Shown here: in pieces, positions 26,919-35,606 of the stretch
How the letters are laid out: each line of letters starts with the position of its first letter
Position numbering within the stretch: position 1 is the first letter of the stretch
DNA from: TMED14 sp038145075
GTDB taxonomy: Bacteria; Bacteroidota; Bacteroidia; Flavobacteriales; Schleiferiaceae
Direction: 5' to 3'
Length of the DNA: 49,292 bases
NCBI GenBank assembly: GCA_038145075.1
Contig: JAYQOY010000007.1
Location: 1 to 49,292, forward strand
Program-made: the position numbers and the translations under genes
The notes under the pieces: model-generated
The model's database searches: none
What the model was told of the DNA's origin: nothing
The model's input: only the letters and a program-made list of their open reading frames with translations

Positions 26919-28267
26919 AAGTCAGATCCCTCTTGCTGGCCCTGACCATGGGCAGCCTGTCCGCCTTGGGGCAGCAGCGCATGGAGCTGTCGCTGGACCA
27001 AGCCGTTTCCTACGCCTTGGACCACAACGCACAGATTCAAGTGCAGTCTCTAGAAAAGAAGGCCGCCGAAAAAGTCTTGATCCAGAACATCGCCTTGGGC
27101 TTGCCTTCCGTGAACATGGGCGGCAACTACACGGACAACATTGAGCTGCCTGCACAGTTCTTTGACATCAACCAAGACGGGGTGATTGACAAATTGCAGT
27201 TTGGCACGCGGTACAATTCCGTGGCCAACTTGTCGGTGAACCAATTGGTGTTCGACGGCTCCTACATCGTGGCCCTTTTGGCCACCACCGTTTTGCGCGA
27301 CATGGCGGACGTCTCCTACGAGAAGGCCACGATTGATGTGCGCGAGCAAGTGGCTCAAGCCTATCACCTCCGCGTGATTTTGGGCGAAAATGTCACGGCC
27401 TTGAAGGCCACCTTGGCCAACACGGCGAGTACGCTGAAGAACCTTCAGGCCATGCAGGGCGAGGGCTTTGTGGCGGAGGAAGATGTGGACCAACTCTCCA
27501 TTGTCTACCACAATTTGGAGGCAAATGTGGCCAATTTGGAAAGCCAAATCCACATCGCAGAGCTCCTCCTCAAGTTGCACTGCGGTATTGCCCCTGAAAC
27601 GGAACTTAAGCTAACGACGTCCTTGGAGAGCCTGCTCGTTCAAGCCGAGAGTGGTCAATCCCTGCTCAGCAATACGTTTGACGTGCAAAACCACATTGAC
27701 TTCCGCCAGTTGAGCACGAACCGTCAGGGCCAGTACCTCAACCTGCAGAACGAGAAAATGCAGTTCCTCCCTAAGCTTTATGCTGGCTACGCCTACAACC
27801 GCCAGTTTGTGAGCGAGTCCGCCAATGTCTACGACCCCAACGGCACGTCCGCAAACGACGCGATGTTCCAGTCGTGGAATCTGTCGGCGCAGATTCCGTT
27901 GTTTAGTTCGGGCCGAAAAATCGCCCGCGTGCAAGAGCAGCACATCAAGCTTCAAGAGCTGGATATTTTGCTTGCCAACACGGAGAACGCTTTGCGCCTT
28001 CAGAACCAGCAAGCCCGTGCCGAATACGCCAACGCGCTCAAGGTCTACCAAATCCAGGTGCAAAACGTGGCGCTCGCGCAACGCGTCATGAAAAACACGG
28101 AAGCCAAGTTGGTGGAAGGTCTCGCCTCGAGCATGGACTACAGCCAAGCGTCTTCGCAGTACCAACAAAGTATCGCCGCTATGCTTCAAGCGGCCAATTC
28201 CGCTCTAAACAAACGCGTAGCTCTGGAAAAATCCCTGGGCGCCTACAACCTTCAAACTGTCCAATAA
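26915..28267 (+). CDS. TolC-family outer-membrane efflux channel
   Basis: 450 residues with a signal peptide (MKVRSLLLALTMGSLSALGQ). It is helix-rich with the duplicated outer-membrane efflux protein pattern: MELSLDQAVSYALDHNAQIQVQSLEKKAAEK in the first half, and LFSSGRKIARVQEQHIKLQELDILLANTENALRLQNQQARAEY in the second. Trimeric TolC-like channels form the exit duct of tripartite pumps. It overlaps tetR by 4 nt, and the membrane-fusion gene starts 4 nt after its stop. Confidence 0.94.
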   Translation: MKVRSLLLALTMGSLSALGQQRMELSLDQAVSYALDHNAQIQVQSLEKKAAEKVLIQNIALGLPSVNMGGNYTDNIELPAQFFDINQDGVIDKLQFGTRYNSVANLSVNQLVFDGSYIVALLATTVLRDMADVSYEKATIDVREQVAQAYHLRVILGENVTALKATLANTASTLKNLQAMQGEGFVAEEDVDQLSIVYHNLEANVANLESQIHIAELLLKLHCGIAPETELKLTTSLESLLVQAESGQSLLSNTFDVQNHIDFRQLSTNRQGQYLNLQNEKMQFLPKLYAGYAYNRQFVSESANVYDPNGTSANDAMFQSWNLSAQIPLFSSGRKIARVQEQHIKLQELDILLANTENALRLQNQQARAEYANALKVYQIQVQNVALAQRVMKNTEAKLVEGLASSMDYSQASSQYQQSIAAMLQAANSALNKRVALEKSLGAYNLQTVQ

Positions 28268-28271
28268 TCTC

Positions 28272-29399
28272 ATGAAAAATCTGTCCATCCTCACTGCGCT
28301 TGTGGCCCTTTTGGCTGCCTGCAGCACGTCTACGCCCTCTTCGGATGTGGACCAATTGAACCTTCGCCGCGATTCTATTGCCGGCGCTATCGAAACGCTT
28401 AAGGCCGAGCTCGCGGAGATCGACCTCCAATTGGCGGCGGCTGACAGCACCCGCAATTTTGCCAGCGTCACGACCTACGACGTGACCAAAGGCGGTTTTG
28501 ACCACTCGTTTCAGGTATACGGTTCGGTGGTTTCGGACAAATCCGTGACCCTCTTCCCCGAAATGGCGGGCACCATCACCAAAGTGACCGTTAAAGGAGG
28601 TGAGCGCGTGCGTGCCGGCCAGCTGTTGGTGGCTATGGATGCCTCGTTGGCGCAAGCCAGCTTGGCCGAAGTGAAAACGCAACTGACGTTGGCACAATCT
28701 GTATTTGAAAAGCAATCCCGCCTGTGGGAGCAGAAAATCGGCAGCGAAGTGCAGTACCTGCAAGCCAAGACACAGTTTGAGGCCTTGCAAAAGCGCCTGG
28801 CAGCCGTTTCGCGCCAAGTGGCCATGGCCACCGTCACCGCTCCGTTTGATGGGGTGATTGACCAAGTTTTTGCCAAGGAAGGCGAGGTAGCTGCGCCCGG
28901 CATGGCTATGGTGCGCATGGTAGGAAATGGCGGTTTGCGTTTGGACATGCAGGTTCCAGAAACCTACATCCAGCGCATCGAGAAAGGCGACGAAGTGGAC
29001 ATGCACTTCTCGGCAATCAACTTGGACCTCGTGGGCAAAATCACCGCGGTGGGCAACTTCATCAATGCCGGAAGCCGCACGTTTGGCGTAACCGTCGAGC
29101 TTCCTAAAAACAGCGACCTGAAAGCCAACATGATGGCCTCTGTCGCCCTCAAGGACTATAGCGTCGACAGTGCCATCACGGTGCCCAACCGCTTAATCTT
29201 GCAGGACACGAAAGGCGTGAATTACACCTATGTCTACGTGGCAAAAGGGGAACTCGGCAGCATTGAGCGCCGCGACTTAGTCTTGGGCGTAGCCAACAAC
29301 GACTTCACGGAAGTAAAATCAGGCATCGCTCCTGGGGAGAAGGTGGTCGACCGCGGCATTCGCTCCGTTCAGCCTGGCCAAACTGTAAAACTGTACTAA
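28272..29399 (+). CDS. RND efflux membrane-fusion (periplasmic adaptor) lipoprotein
   Basis: 375 residues. The lipoprotein signal is ALLAAC with Cys17. A short coiled-coil (LRRDSIAGAIETLKAELAEIDLQLAAA) follows, then the split biotinyl-lipoyl-like domain (GTITKVTVKGGERVRAGQLLVAMD ... TVTAPFDGVIDQVFAKEGEVAAPGMAM) flanking an alpha-hairpin. A beta-barrel and membrane-proximal domain complete it. It links the RND permease to the TolC channel. It lies between the tolC-like and RND genes, with gaps of 4 and 3 nt. Confidence 0.94.
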   Translation: MKNLSILTALVALLAACSTSTPSSDVDQLNLRRDSIAGAIETLKAELAEIDLQLAAADSTRNFASVTTYDVTKGGFDHSFQVYGSVVSDKSVTLFPEMAGTITKVTVKGGERVRAGQLLVAMDASLAQASLAEVKTQLTLAQSVFEKQSRLWEQKIGSEVQYLQAKTQFEALQKRLAAVSRQVAMATVTAPFDGVIDQVFAKEGEVAAPGMAMVRMVGNGGLRLDMQVPETYIQRIEKGDEVDMHFSAINLDLVGKITAVGNFINAGSRTFGVTVELPKNSDLKANMMASVALKDYSVDSAITVPNRLILQDTKGVNYTYVYVAKGELGSIERRDLVLGVANNDFTEVKSGIAPGEKVVDRGIRSVQPGQTVKLY

Positions 29400-29402
29400 G
29401 CC

Positions 29403-32400
29403 ATGTCTGAGCAACCAAATGCACTGATGCGCCGTTTTGGCATCACCGATTGGGCGGTCAACAACCGCGTTACAGTTGGCGTTTTAACGGTCATCATCTT
29501 TATCGCAGGCTTGGCCGCCTACCGCGCCATGCCCGCCGAAAGTTTCCCCGAAATTGCCCAACCCACCATCTACGTAGGTACCGTCTATCCGGGAAACTCC
29601 CCCGTGGACATTGAACGCCTCATCACGCGCCCCTTGGAGAAGCAAATCAAGAGCATCTCGGGCGTCGACGAAGTCACCTCCACGTCTATTCAGGGCTATT
29701 CTACCATTCAGGTGAAGTTCAACTTTGACGTGCCCGTCAACGAGGCTTTGCGCAAAGTGAAGGACAAGGTGGACGCCGCGCGCTCCACGCCAGACTTCCC
29801 CAAGGACTTGCCTGCAGACCCTAACATCTTCGACCTGAACATTGGCGAGTTGTTGCCTATCATGAACATCAACCTTTCGGGCGAATACACGAGCGAACAG
29901 TTGACGGACTATGCGGAGTACCTCAAAGAGGAGATAGAAGACCTTTCGGCCATCACCTCCGTGGATATCCGCGGTATTGACGACAAGGAAGTTCGCGTCA
30001 TGGTGGATGTCCAGAAGATGGAATCCTTGAATATTTCGTTCCGCGACATTTCTGGGGCGATCCAAAATGAAAACATGTCCATTTCGGGCGGTGATTTGTT
30101 GGTGGATGGCTACCGCCGAAACGTTCGCGTACTGGGCGAATTTGAATCCCTCCAGGACATCGAAAACATCATCGTCAAGCAGGAAAAAGAAGACATCGTC
30201 TACTTGCGCGACGTCGCCACCGTAGCCTTTGACGGAGTGGACCGTGAATCCTACGCACGTCAGTACAGCGACCCTGTCGTGACTTTGGACATCAAGAAGC
30301 GCTCTGGTGAGAACCTGATTTTGGCCTCAAAAGCCATCAATGAGATTGTCGCGACCGCCAAGGCGGAGTACTTCCCCAGCAACTTGCTGATCTCCATCAC
30401 CAACGACCAATCGACCCGCACCAAAAACCAGGTAAATGAGCTGGAGAACTCCATCATTTTTGGCGTCTTGCTTGTGGTTTTGGTCTTGACCTTCTTCTTG
30501 GGACTGCGAAACGCGCTATTTGTGGGCATTGCTATCCCCTTGAGCATGCTCTTGAGCTTCTTCATCCTGAACTCCATGGGCATCACACTGAACTTCATGG
30601 TGCTCTTCGCTTTGGTATTGGCCCTGGGCATGTTGGTCGACAACGGAATTGTTATTGTCGAAAACGTCTACCGCTTCATGAGCAGTGGCTACAAGGCTAC
30701 GGATGCAGCCAAACTGGGAGCCGCCGAGGTGGCTATGCCCATTATCTCATCGACCGCCACGACGTTGGCCGCCTTTGTGCCTTTGGCCCTCTGGCCTGGT
30801 TTGATCGGTGAGTTCATGAAGTACCTGCCTTACACGTTAATCGTAGTGCTTTCATCTTCCCTCTTTGTGGCCTTGGTCATCAACCCTGCATTGGCCGCAC
30901 GTTACATGAAGACGGAAGAAGATAGCGTGAACCGACCCAAGTGGACTCGCATTGGCGGCCTCTTGACCCTGGTTGGTCTAGGGGTACACATTGCCATCCT
31001 CGCCGCCAATTCAGAGGCCGCTGGACCCGCACTGTTTGCAGCCACCCTCTTTAACCTCTTTGGCTATGCCGGCCTCATTATTCTGGCCTACGTCTGGCTG
31101 TTTGAGCCGGGCACGCAGTACTTCCAGAAGAATCTACTGCCTCGCTTAGAAGCCTTTTACTCCCGGGTGATTGAATTTTCGTTGCGCGGAAAGAATGCCC
31201 GAAAGTTCTTCCTAGGCACGGTCGGCCTACTCTTCTTCTCCATCTTCCTGTTGGCCGTCTTCCCTCCCAAGGTTTTGTTCTTCCCGAACAACCAGCCCAA
31301 CTTGGCCAACATCTACATCGAGCTCCCCGTGGGCACCGACATCGAAGAGACCAATGCGCTGACCTTGGACCTCGAGAAGAAAATCACCGAACTCGTCGGC
31401 CAATTCACCTATGAGAAAGACGGTGCCCCCTACAACTACATGGTTGAGTCCATCATCGCCCAGGTAGGTAAGGGAACCAGCGATCCTCGCGAGGGTCCAT
31501 CCAACGTTCCCACCCCCCACAAGGCTAAAATTGTGGTAGCCTTCCGCGAAACCAAGTACCGTTTGGACCAAGATGGTCAGGCCGTAAGCAGTTCCGATGT
31601 ATTGAACCTCCTGCGCGACAACTTTTCGGACGTTCCCGGTGCAGTTATCGTGGTGGACAAAGACCAAAACGGCCCTCCCCAAGGCTCGCCTATCAACATT
31701 GAGTTGTCCGGCTCAGACTATGAGGAAGTGCTCGCTTTTGCCCAGCAAGTCAAGCGTGAAATTGAGAGCTCGCCCATCCAAGGCTACGACGAACTCAAGC
31801 TCGACGTCGAAAGCGGCAAGCCCGAATTGCCCATCACCGTCGACCGCGCCAAGGCGCGCTCCTTGGGCGTTTCCACCGGCCAAATTGGCGATGCCCTCCG
31901 CACGGCTTTGTTCGGCAAGGAAATCAGCCGCTTCAAAGACGATGAGGACGAGTACCCCATCAACCTCCGCTTTGACGACGCCTACCGCTACAATTTGGAG
32001 AGCCTGATGAACCAGAAGATCACCTTCCGCGATCAAGGTTCGGGCCGGATCAAGCAAGTGCCCATTTCCGCCGTGGCCAGCGCAAGTAAATCCTCTACGT
32101 TCTCCGCCGTGAAGCGCAAAGATTTGGACCGTGTGATCACCCTCTATTCCGGCGTCAAGGAAGGGGCCAACCCCACCCAGATTGTCGGCCAAATGAAGGA
32201 ACTCCTCGCCGGCTACGAAGTGCCCCGCGGCATCACGCTCGCCTTCACGGGCCAGCAGGAAGAGCAGGCCAAGGAATTTGGCTTCTTGTCTAAAGCCCTT
32301 CTCGGTGCGGTCTTCATGATCTTCTTGATCATTGTGGGCCAGTTTAACTCCGCGCGCATTCCCTTCCTGATCCTGGTGACGGTTATCCTTTCGCTTATCG

Positions 32401-32897
32401 GCGTACTGCTCGGTCTGGTGATTTTCCGAATGGACTTCATCATCATCATGACCATGATCGGCATCATCTCGCTCGCCGGGGTGGTCGTGAACAACGCCAT
32501 CGTTTTGGCGGACTATGCCGGTCAATTGATGGAGCGCCGAAAGGCCGAACTCAACCTGGACGAAGACGCTCGTCTCCCCGTAGACGAGCTGACCTTCACC
32601 CTCGCCGAAGCCGGCCGAACGCGTCTGCGTCCCGTTTTGCTGACCGCCATCACCACGGTCCTAGGTTTGATCCCCTTGGCCACCGGTATGAACATTGACT
32701 TCTTCACACTGATCTCCCAAAACAATCCGCAGATCTACTTCGGCGGCGACAACGTCATGTTCTGGGGCCCCATCAGCTGGACGGTCATCTTTGGTCTGAC
32801 CTTCGCCACCTTCCTGACCCTGGTCATCATGCCCGTTATGCTCTACCTCACCGAGGTAACGCGTTCGCGCAGGTACTGGGAGAAGCAAGGCGCGTAG
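29403..32897 (+). CDS. RND efflux permease (HAE1-like), extended form
   Basis: 1164 residues, longer than the usual ~1030-1050. It is an inner-membrane proton-driven exporter. Typical blocks: TM1 then YRAMPAESFPEIAQPTIYVGTVYPGNSPVDIERLITRPLE, the TM4 motif GMLVDNGIVIVENVYRF, and TM10 GIISLAGVVVNNAIVLADY. Asp is kept in TM4, but the second Asp of AcrB (D408) is Asn here and the AcrB K940 position is Asn; this variant is common in related subfamilies. Extra length lies between TM6 and TM7, where GGLLTLVGLGVHIAILAA and LFGYAGLIILAYVWLF look like two added helices. The stop falls inside a CTAG-element hairpin. Confidence 0.94.
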   Translation: MSEQPNALMRRFGITDWAVNNRVTVGVLTVIIFIAGLAAYRAMPAESFPEIAQPTIYVGTVYPGNSPVDIERLITRPLEKQIKSISGVDEVTSTSIQGYSTIQVKFNFDVPVNEALRKVKDKVDAARSTPDFPKDLPADPNIFDLNIGELLPIMNINLSGEYTSEQLTDYAEYLKEEIEDLSAITSVDIRGIDDKEVRVMVDVQKMESLNISFRDISGAIQNENMSISGGDLLVDGYRRNVRVLGEFESLQDIENIIVKQEKEDIVYLRDVATVAFDGVDRESYARQYSDPVVTLDIKKRSGENLILASKAINEIVATAKAEYFPSNLLISITNDQSTRTKNQVNELENSIIFGVLLVVLVLTFFLGLRNALFVGIAIPLSMLLSFFILNSMGITLNFMVLFALVLALGMLVDNGIVIVENVYRFMSSGYKATDAAKLGAAEVAMPIISSTATTLAAFVPLALWPGLIGEFMKYLPYTLIVVLSSSLFVALVINPALAARYMKTEEDSVNRPKWTRIGGLLTLVGLGVHIAILAANSEAAGPALFAATLFNLFGYAGLIILAYVWLFEPGTQYFQKNLLPRLEAFYSRVIEFSLRGKNARKFFLGTVGLLFFSIFLLAVFPPKVLFFPNNQPNLANIYIELPVGTDIEETNALTLDLEKKITELVGQFTYEKDGAPYNYMVESIIAQVGKGTSDPREGPSNVPTPHKAKIVVAFRETKYRLDQDGQAVSSSDVLNLLRDNFSDVPGAVIVVDKDQNGPPQGSPINIELSGSDYEEVLAFAQQVKREIESSPIQGYDELKLDVESGKPELPITVDRAKARSLGVSTGQIGDALRTALFGKEISRFKDDEDEYPINLRFDDAYRYNLESLMNQKITFRDQGSGRIKQVPISAVASASKSSTFSAVKRKDLDRVITLYSGVKEGANPTQIVGQMKELLAGYEVPRGITLAFTGQQEEQAKEFGFLSKALLGAVFMIFLIIVGQFNSARIPFLILVTVILSLIGVLLGLVIFRMDFIIIMTMIGIISLAGVVVNNAIVLADYAGQLMERRKAELNLDEDARLPVDELTFTLAEAGRTRLRPVLLTAITTVLGLIPLATGMNIDFFTLISQNNPQIYFGGDNVMFWGPISWTVIFGLTFATFLTLVIMPVMLYLTEVTRSRRYWEKQGA

Positions 32898-32925
32898 CGC
32901 CGCTAGAGAGCTAGTTACCTAGTAA
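32889..32925. repeat. CTAG octamer element 2
   Basis: A GGCGC-GTA-GCGCC triloop hairpin (32889-32901) overlaps the RND stop codon. Three CTAG tetramers follow at 32903, 32911 and 32919, exactly 8 nt apart (units CTAGAGAG, CTAGTTAC, CTAGTAAA). The array runs into the terminator stem. Confidence 0.75.
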
Positions 32926-32954
32926 AAACGCCGCCCTCACCGGGCGGCGTTTTT
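32924..32954 (+). terminator. Strong terminator after the efflux operon
   Basis: A perfect 13-bp stem, AAAAACGCCGCCC / GGGCGGCGTTTTT, with a 5-nt loop; the right arm ends in TTTTT. It separates the RND gene from dxs and is symmetrical enough to work in both directions. Confidence 0.9.
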
Positions 32955-32969
32955 CATTCTGGCTAGGCG

Positions 32970-32977
32970 TACTTTTG
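32970..32977 (+). promoter_or_regulatory. -7 element for dxs, almost at the start codon
   Basis: TACTTTTG matches TAnnTTTG perfectly and ends 4 nt before the dxs ATG at 32982. If used, the transcript would be leaderless or nearly so. No TTG is at the expected -33 position. Confidence 0.5.
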
Positions 32978-32981
32978 GCCC

Positions 32982-34589
32982 ATGGCCCCATTGCCCCGAT
33001 TAGAGGAACTGCGTACCCTAGCCCCGGAAGCTTTAGCGACGGTGGCAGAGGACCTGCGCGCTTTCATTTTGGCTTCGACCCAGGATAAAGCGGGGCATTT
33101 GGCTTCCAGTTTAGGGGTGGCGGAGTTGACGGTGGTCTTACACGCCCTATTGAATACCCCCGAAGATGTATTGATTTGGGACGTGGGACATCAGGCCTAT
33201 GGCCACAAAGTGCTTACGGATCGCGCAGATGTCTTCAGCAAAAATCGACAGCCCGATGGGCCAAGTGGCTTCCCCAAGCGGGACGAGTCGCCCTTTGATG
33301 CGTTTGGTGTGGGGCATTCGAGTACGGCGCTTTCGGCCCTCTTGGGTTTTGCCCGCGCAGATGCCCTCAAAGGCCTCTCGCGCAAACGCGTAGCCGTCGT
33401 CGGCGATGGCGCATTCACCGGCGGAATGGTCTTCGAGGCCATGAACGACGCCGGTAGCCAGGGCGATGATGTGCTGCTGATTTTAAATGACAACGGCCAA
33501 GCCATTGAAGAGAATGTGGGCGCCTTGCACCAGAACGGCCAGTACGCCTCCATCGCCGAAGGCCTGGGTTGGACCTGGATGGGTGGGCCCATCGACGGGC
33601 ACCACGCTGTGGAACTTCATGCAGCTGTTCAGCAGGCGCTAGCCGCAAAGGGGCCGCGCATTTTACATGTCCGCACCCAGCGTCCCAGCATAGAAGCGCT
33701 TGGCTTAAAAGATTCCACGATCGGGCCTGCTCATTTTCAGCACCGTTTTGCGCAATCGCTTATTGCGTTGGCGAAGGAGGATGCGAACGTGGTGGCCCTT
33801 ACCGCGGCTATGGCGCCGGGCTGCAGTTTGGACCTCTTTCGGGAGGTCTTCCCCCATCGCTTCTTTGACGGAGGCATCGCAGAAGGCCATGTGGTCACGG
33901 AGGCGGCAGGTATGGCAGCGGCGGGTTTGCGGCCCGTGGTCAACCTGTACAGCACCTTTTCGCAGCGCGCCGTAGACCAGTGGATTCACGATGTGGCGTT
34001 GCAAAACTTGCCGGTGATTTTGTGTTTGGACCGCGCTGGACTCGTGGGTGAGGATGGCGGAACGCACCATGGCGTCTTTGATTTGGCCCTTTTTAGATCC
34101 ATCCCGAATACCGCCATTTGGGCTCCTCGCAACGGAGAGGCCCTCGAGGAGGCCCTCCAAGAAGCCCACGCCTACGGAGGTCCGAGCATCATTCGCTACC
34201 CCAAGGGAACAGAACCCGAACTGCCAGCAGCGCTCGAACGCCGCGGCCGCATGGACATCCTGCAATGGGGCACCGGCACCGTGCACTTTTGCCTCGGACC
34301 GGTAATCGCCGACGCACTCGCAGAAGCCAAACCCACGGAAAGTGTCGTGGACCTGCGCATGGCCAAGCCTATCAACCCAGATATGCTCGCCTATTTTGCG
34401 AAAAACCACTACCGATGGATGGTTTGGGAGGATGGTCAAGCCCTCGGCGGCGTGGGTGCCGCATTGAGCACTTGGCTGGCGGAGAACGCCATTCCCAACG
34501 TGCAGTGCATTCGGAGAAGCTACCCCGATCAGTTTATCGGGCATGGTCCCAGTGAGGCCCTGCAAGCGCAGTTCCGCCGGAAGGGCTAA
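32982..34589 (+). CDS. dxs: 1-deoxy-D-xylulose-5-phosphate synthase, compact form
   Basis: 535 residues against about 620-640 usual. It makes DXP from pyruvate and glyceraldehyde-3-phosphate with thiamine diphosphate, the first MEP-pathway step. Conserved: GHLASSLGVAELT with H39 (E. coli H49); WDVGHQAY; the ThDP motif GDGAFTGGMVFEAMNDAG ... LNDNG; the transketolase-type block GIAEGHVVTEAAGMAA with the catalytic Glu; YSTFSQRAVDQWIHDVALQ; and DRAGLVGEDGGTHHGVFD. The missing length is in the loop after NVGAL (the mobile segment of E. coli DXS, about 45 residues) and in the linker before the second domain (about 30). The catalytic parts are intact, so it is probably active. Confidence 0.88.
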   Translation: MAPLPRLEELRTLAPEALATVAEDLRAFILASTQDKAGHLASSLGVAELTVVLHALLNTPEDVLIWDVGHQAYGHKVLTDRADVFSKNRQPDGPSGFPKRDESPFDAFGVGHSSTALSALLGFARADALKGLSRKRVAVVGDGAFTGGMVFEAMNDAGSQGDDVLLILNDNGQAIEENVGALHQNGQYASIAEGLGWTWMGGPIDGHHAVELHAAVQQALAAKGPRILHVRTQRPSIEALGLKDSTIGPAHFQHRFAQSLIALAKEDANVVALTAAMAPGCSLDLFREVFPHRFFDGGIAEGHVVTEAAGMAAAGLRPVVNLYSTFSQRAVDQWIHDVALQNLPVILCLDRAGLVGEDGGTHHGVFDLALFRSIPNTAIWAPRNGEALEEALQEAHAYGGPSIIRYPKGTEPELPAALERRGRMDILQWGTGTVHFCLGPVIADALAEAKPTESVVDLRMAKPINPDMLAYFAKNHYRWMVWEDGQALGGVGAALSTWLAENAIPNVQCIRRSYPDQFIGHGPSEALQAQFRRKG

Positions 34590-34601
34590 CTCCTTAAACG
34601 T

Positions 34602-35573
34602 TTAGAAACCCAAGGCCGCGCGGGTGCGCGCGATCGTCGCTTTTGCCACGGGGCGGGCTTTTGCAGCCCCTACCTCTAGGGCGTCGTAGACCGCCTGGGG
34701 ATTTTCCATGTAGGCGTCAAAGCGGGCGCGTTCCTCCGCAAAGACCTCGAGCAAAACGTTCAAAAGCGCCGTTTTGGCATGGCCGTAGCCATAGCCACCA
34801 GCTCGATAATTCGCCTCCATTTCAGCCACTTGAGCTGGGTTCGCCACGAGGCGATAGAGTTGGACGACATTGCAGGAACTAGGGTCTTTGGCTTCCTCCA
34901 GGGGCGTGGAGTCGGTCACGATGGACATGATCTGCTTCTTGAGCGCCTTTTCGGGCAAGAAGATGTCGATAATGTTGCCGTAGGACTTGGACATTTTTTG
35001 GCCATCCGTCCCGGGAATGGTCATCACCGCCTCGTCGATGCGGGCTTCGGGGATGACAAAGGTTTCCGTGCCCGTTTGGTGGTTAAAAGTCTCGGCGATG
35101 TCGCGCGTCATTTCCAAATGCTGGCGCTGGTCCTTTCCCACGGGCACCAAATGGGCATCGTACAGAAGGATGTCGGAGGCCATCAAGACCGGATAGTCAA
35201 AGAGACCGGCGTTCACATCCGACAAGCGGTCCGACTTATCCTTAAAGCTGTGCGCATTGGCCAGCATGGGGTAGGGCGTGAAGCAGTTCAGGTACCAGGT
35301 GAGTTCCGTGCATTCGGGCAAATGGCTCTGCGCGTAGAAAACGACTTTTTCAGGGTCCAGACCGCAGGCCAGCCAAGCGGCCGCGGTGGCAAGGAGGTTT
35401 TCTTTTCGGGCTGAAGGATCCTTCACCGTCGTCAAGGAATGCAGATCCGCAATAAACAAAAATGCATCGTTGCGCGGATCATTCGCCAGCGCAATGGCGG
35501 GCTTAATAGCGCCCAAAACATTGCCCAAATGTTGACGTCCCGAACTCTGAATACCGGTGAGAATACGTGCCAT
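34602..35573 (-). CDS. trpS: Tryptophanyl-tRNA synthetase
   Basis: 323 residues, normal length. This class I synthetase charges tRNA-Trp. The HIGH-type motif is SSGRQHLGNVLGA (about 10-22) and the KMSKS loop is GQKMSKSYGN. ADLHSLTT, HLPECTELTWYLNCF and VGKDQRQHLEMTRDIAETFN are TrpS blocks. It is the last gene of the padR-pspC-M61-trpS run, 33 nt after the M61 stop. It is convergent with dxs; a 10-bp palindrome TAAACGTTTA (34595-34604) spans its stop. Confidence 0.96.
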   Translation of the reverse strand: MARILTGIQSSGRQHLGNVLGAIKPAIALANDPRNDAFLFIADLHSLTTVKDPSARKENLLATAAAWLACGLDPEKVVFYAQSHLPECTELTWYLNCFTPYPMLANAHSFKDKSDRLSDVNAGLFDYPVLMASDILLYDAHLVPVGKDQRQHLEMTRDIAETFNHQTGTETFVIPEARIDEAVMTIPGTDGQKMSKSYGNIIDIFLPEKALKKQIMSIVTDSTPLEEAKDPSSCNVVQLYRLVANPAQVAEMEANYRAGGYGYGHAKTALLNVLLEVFAEERARFDAYMENPQAVYDALEVGAAKARPVAKATIARTRAALGF

Positions 35574-35606
35574 GCCGTAAAGGTAGGAAGGAGAAGCGGG
35601 TGTTGC

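Noticed and set aside
34595..34604. TAAACGTTTA palindrome between dxs and trpS as an operator
   Set aside because: It overlaps the trpS stop between convergent genes and is AT-rich and short; a chance palindrome or weak transcript end is more likely.
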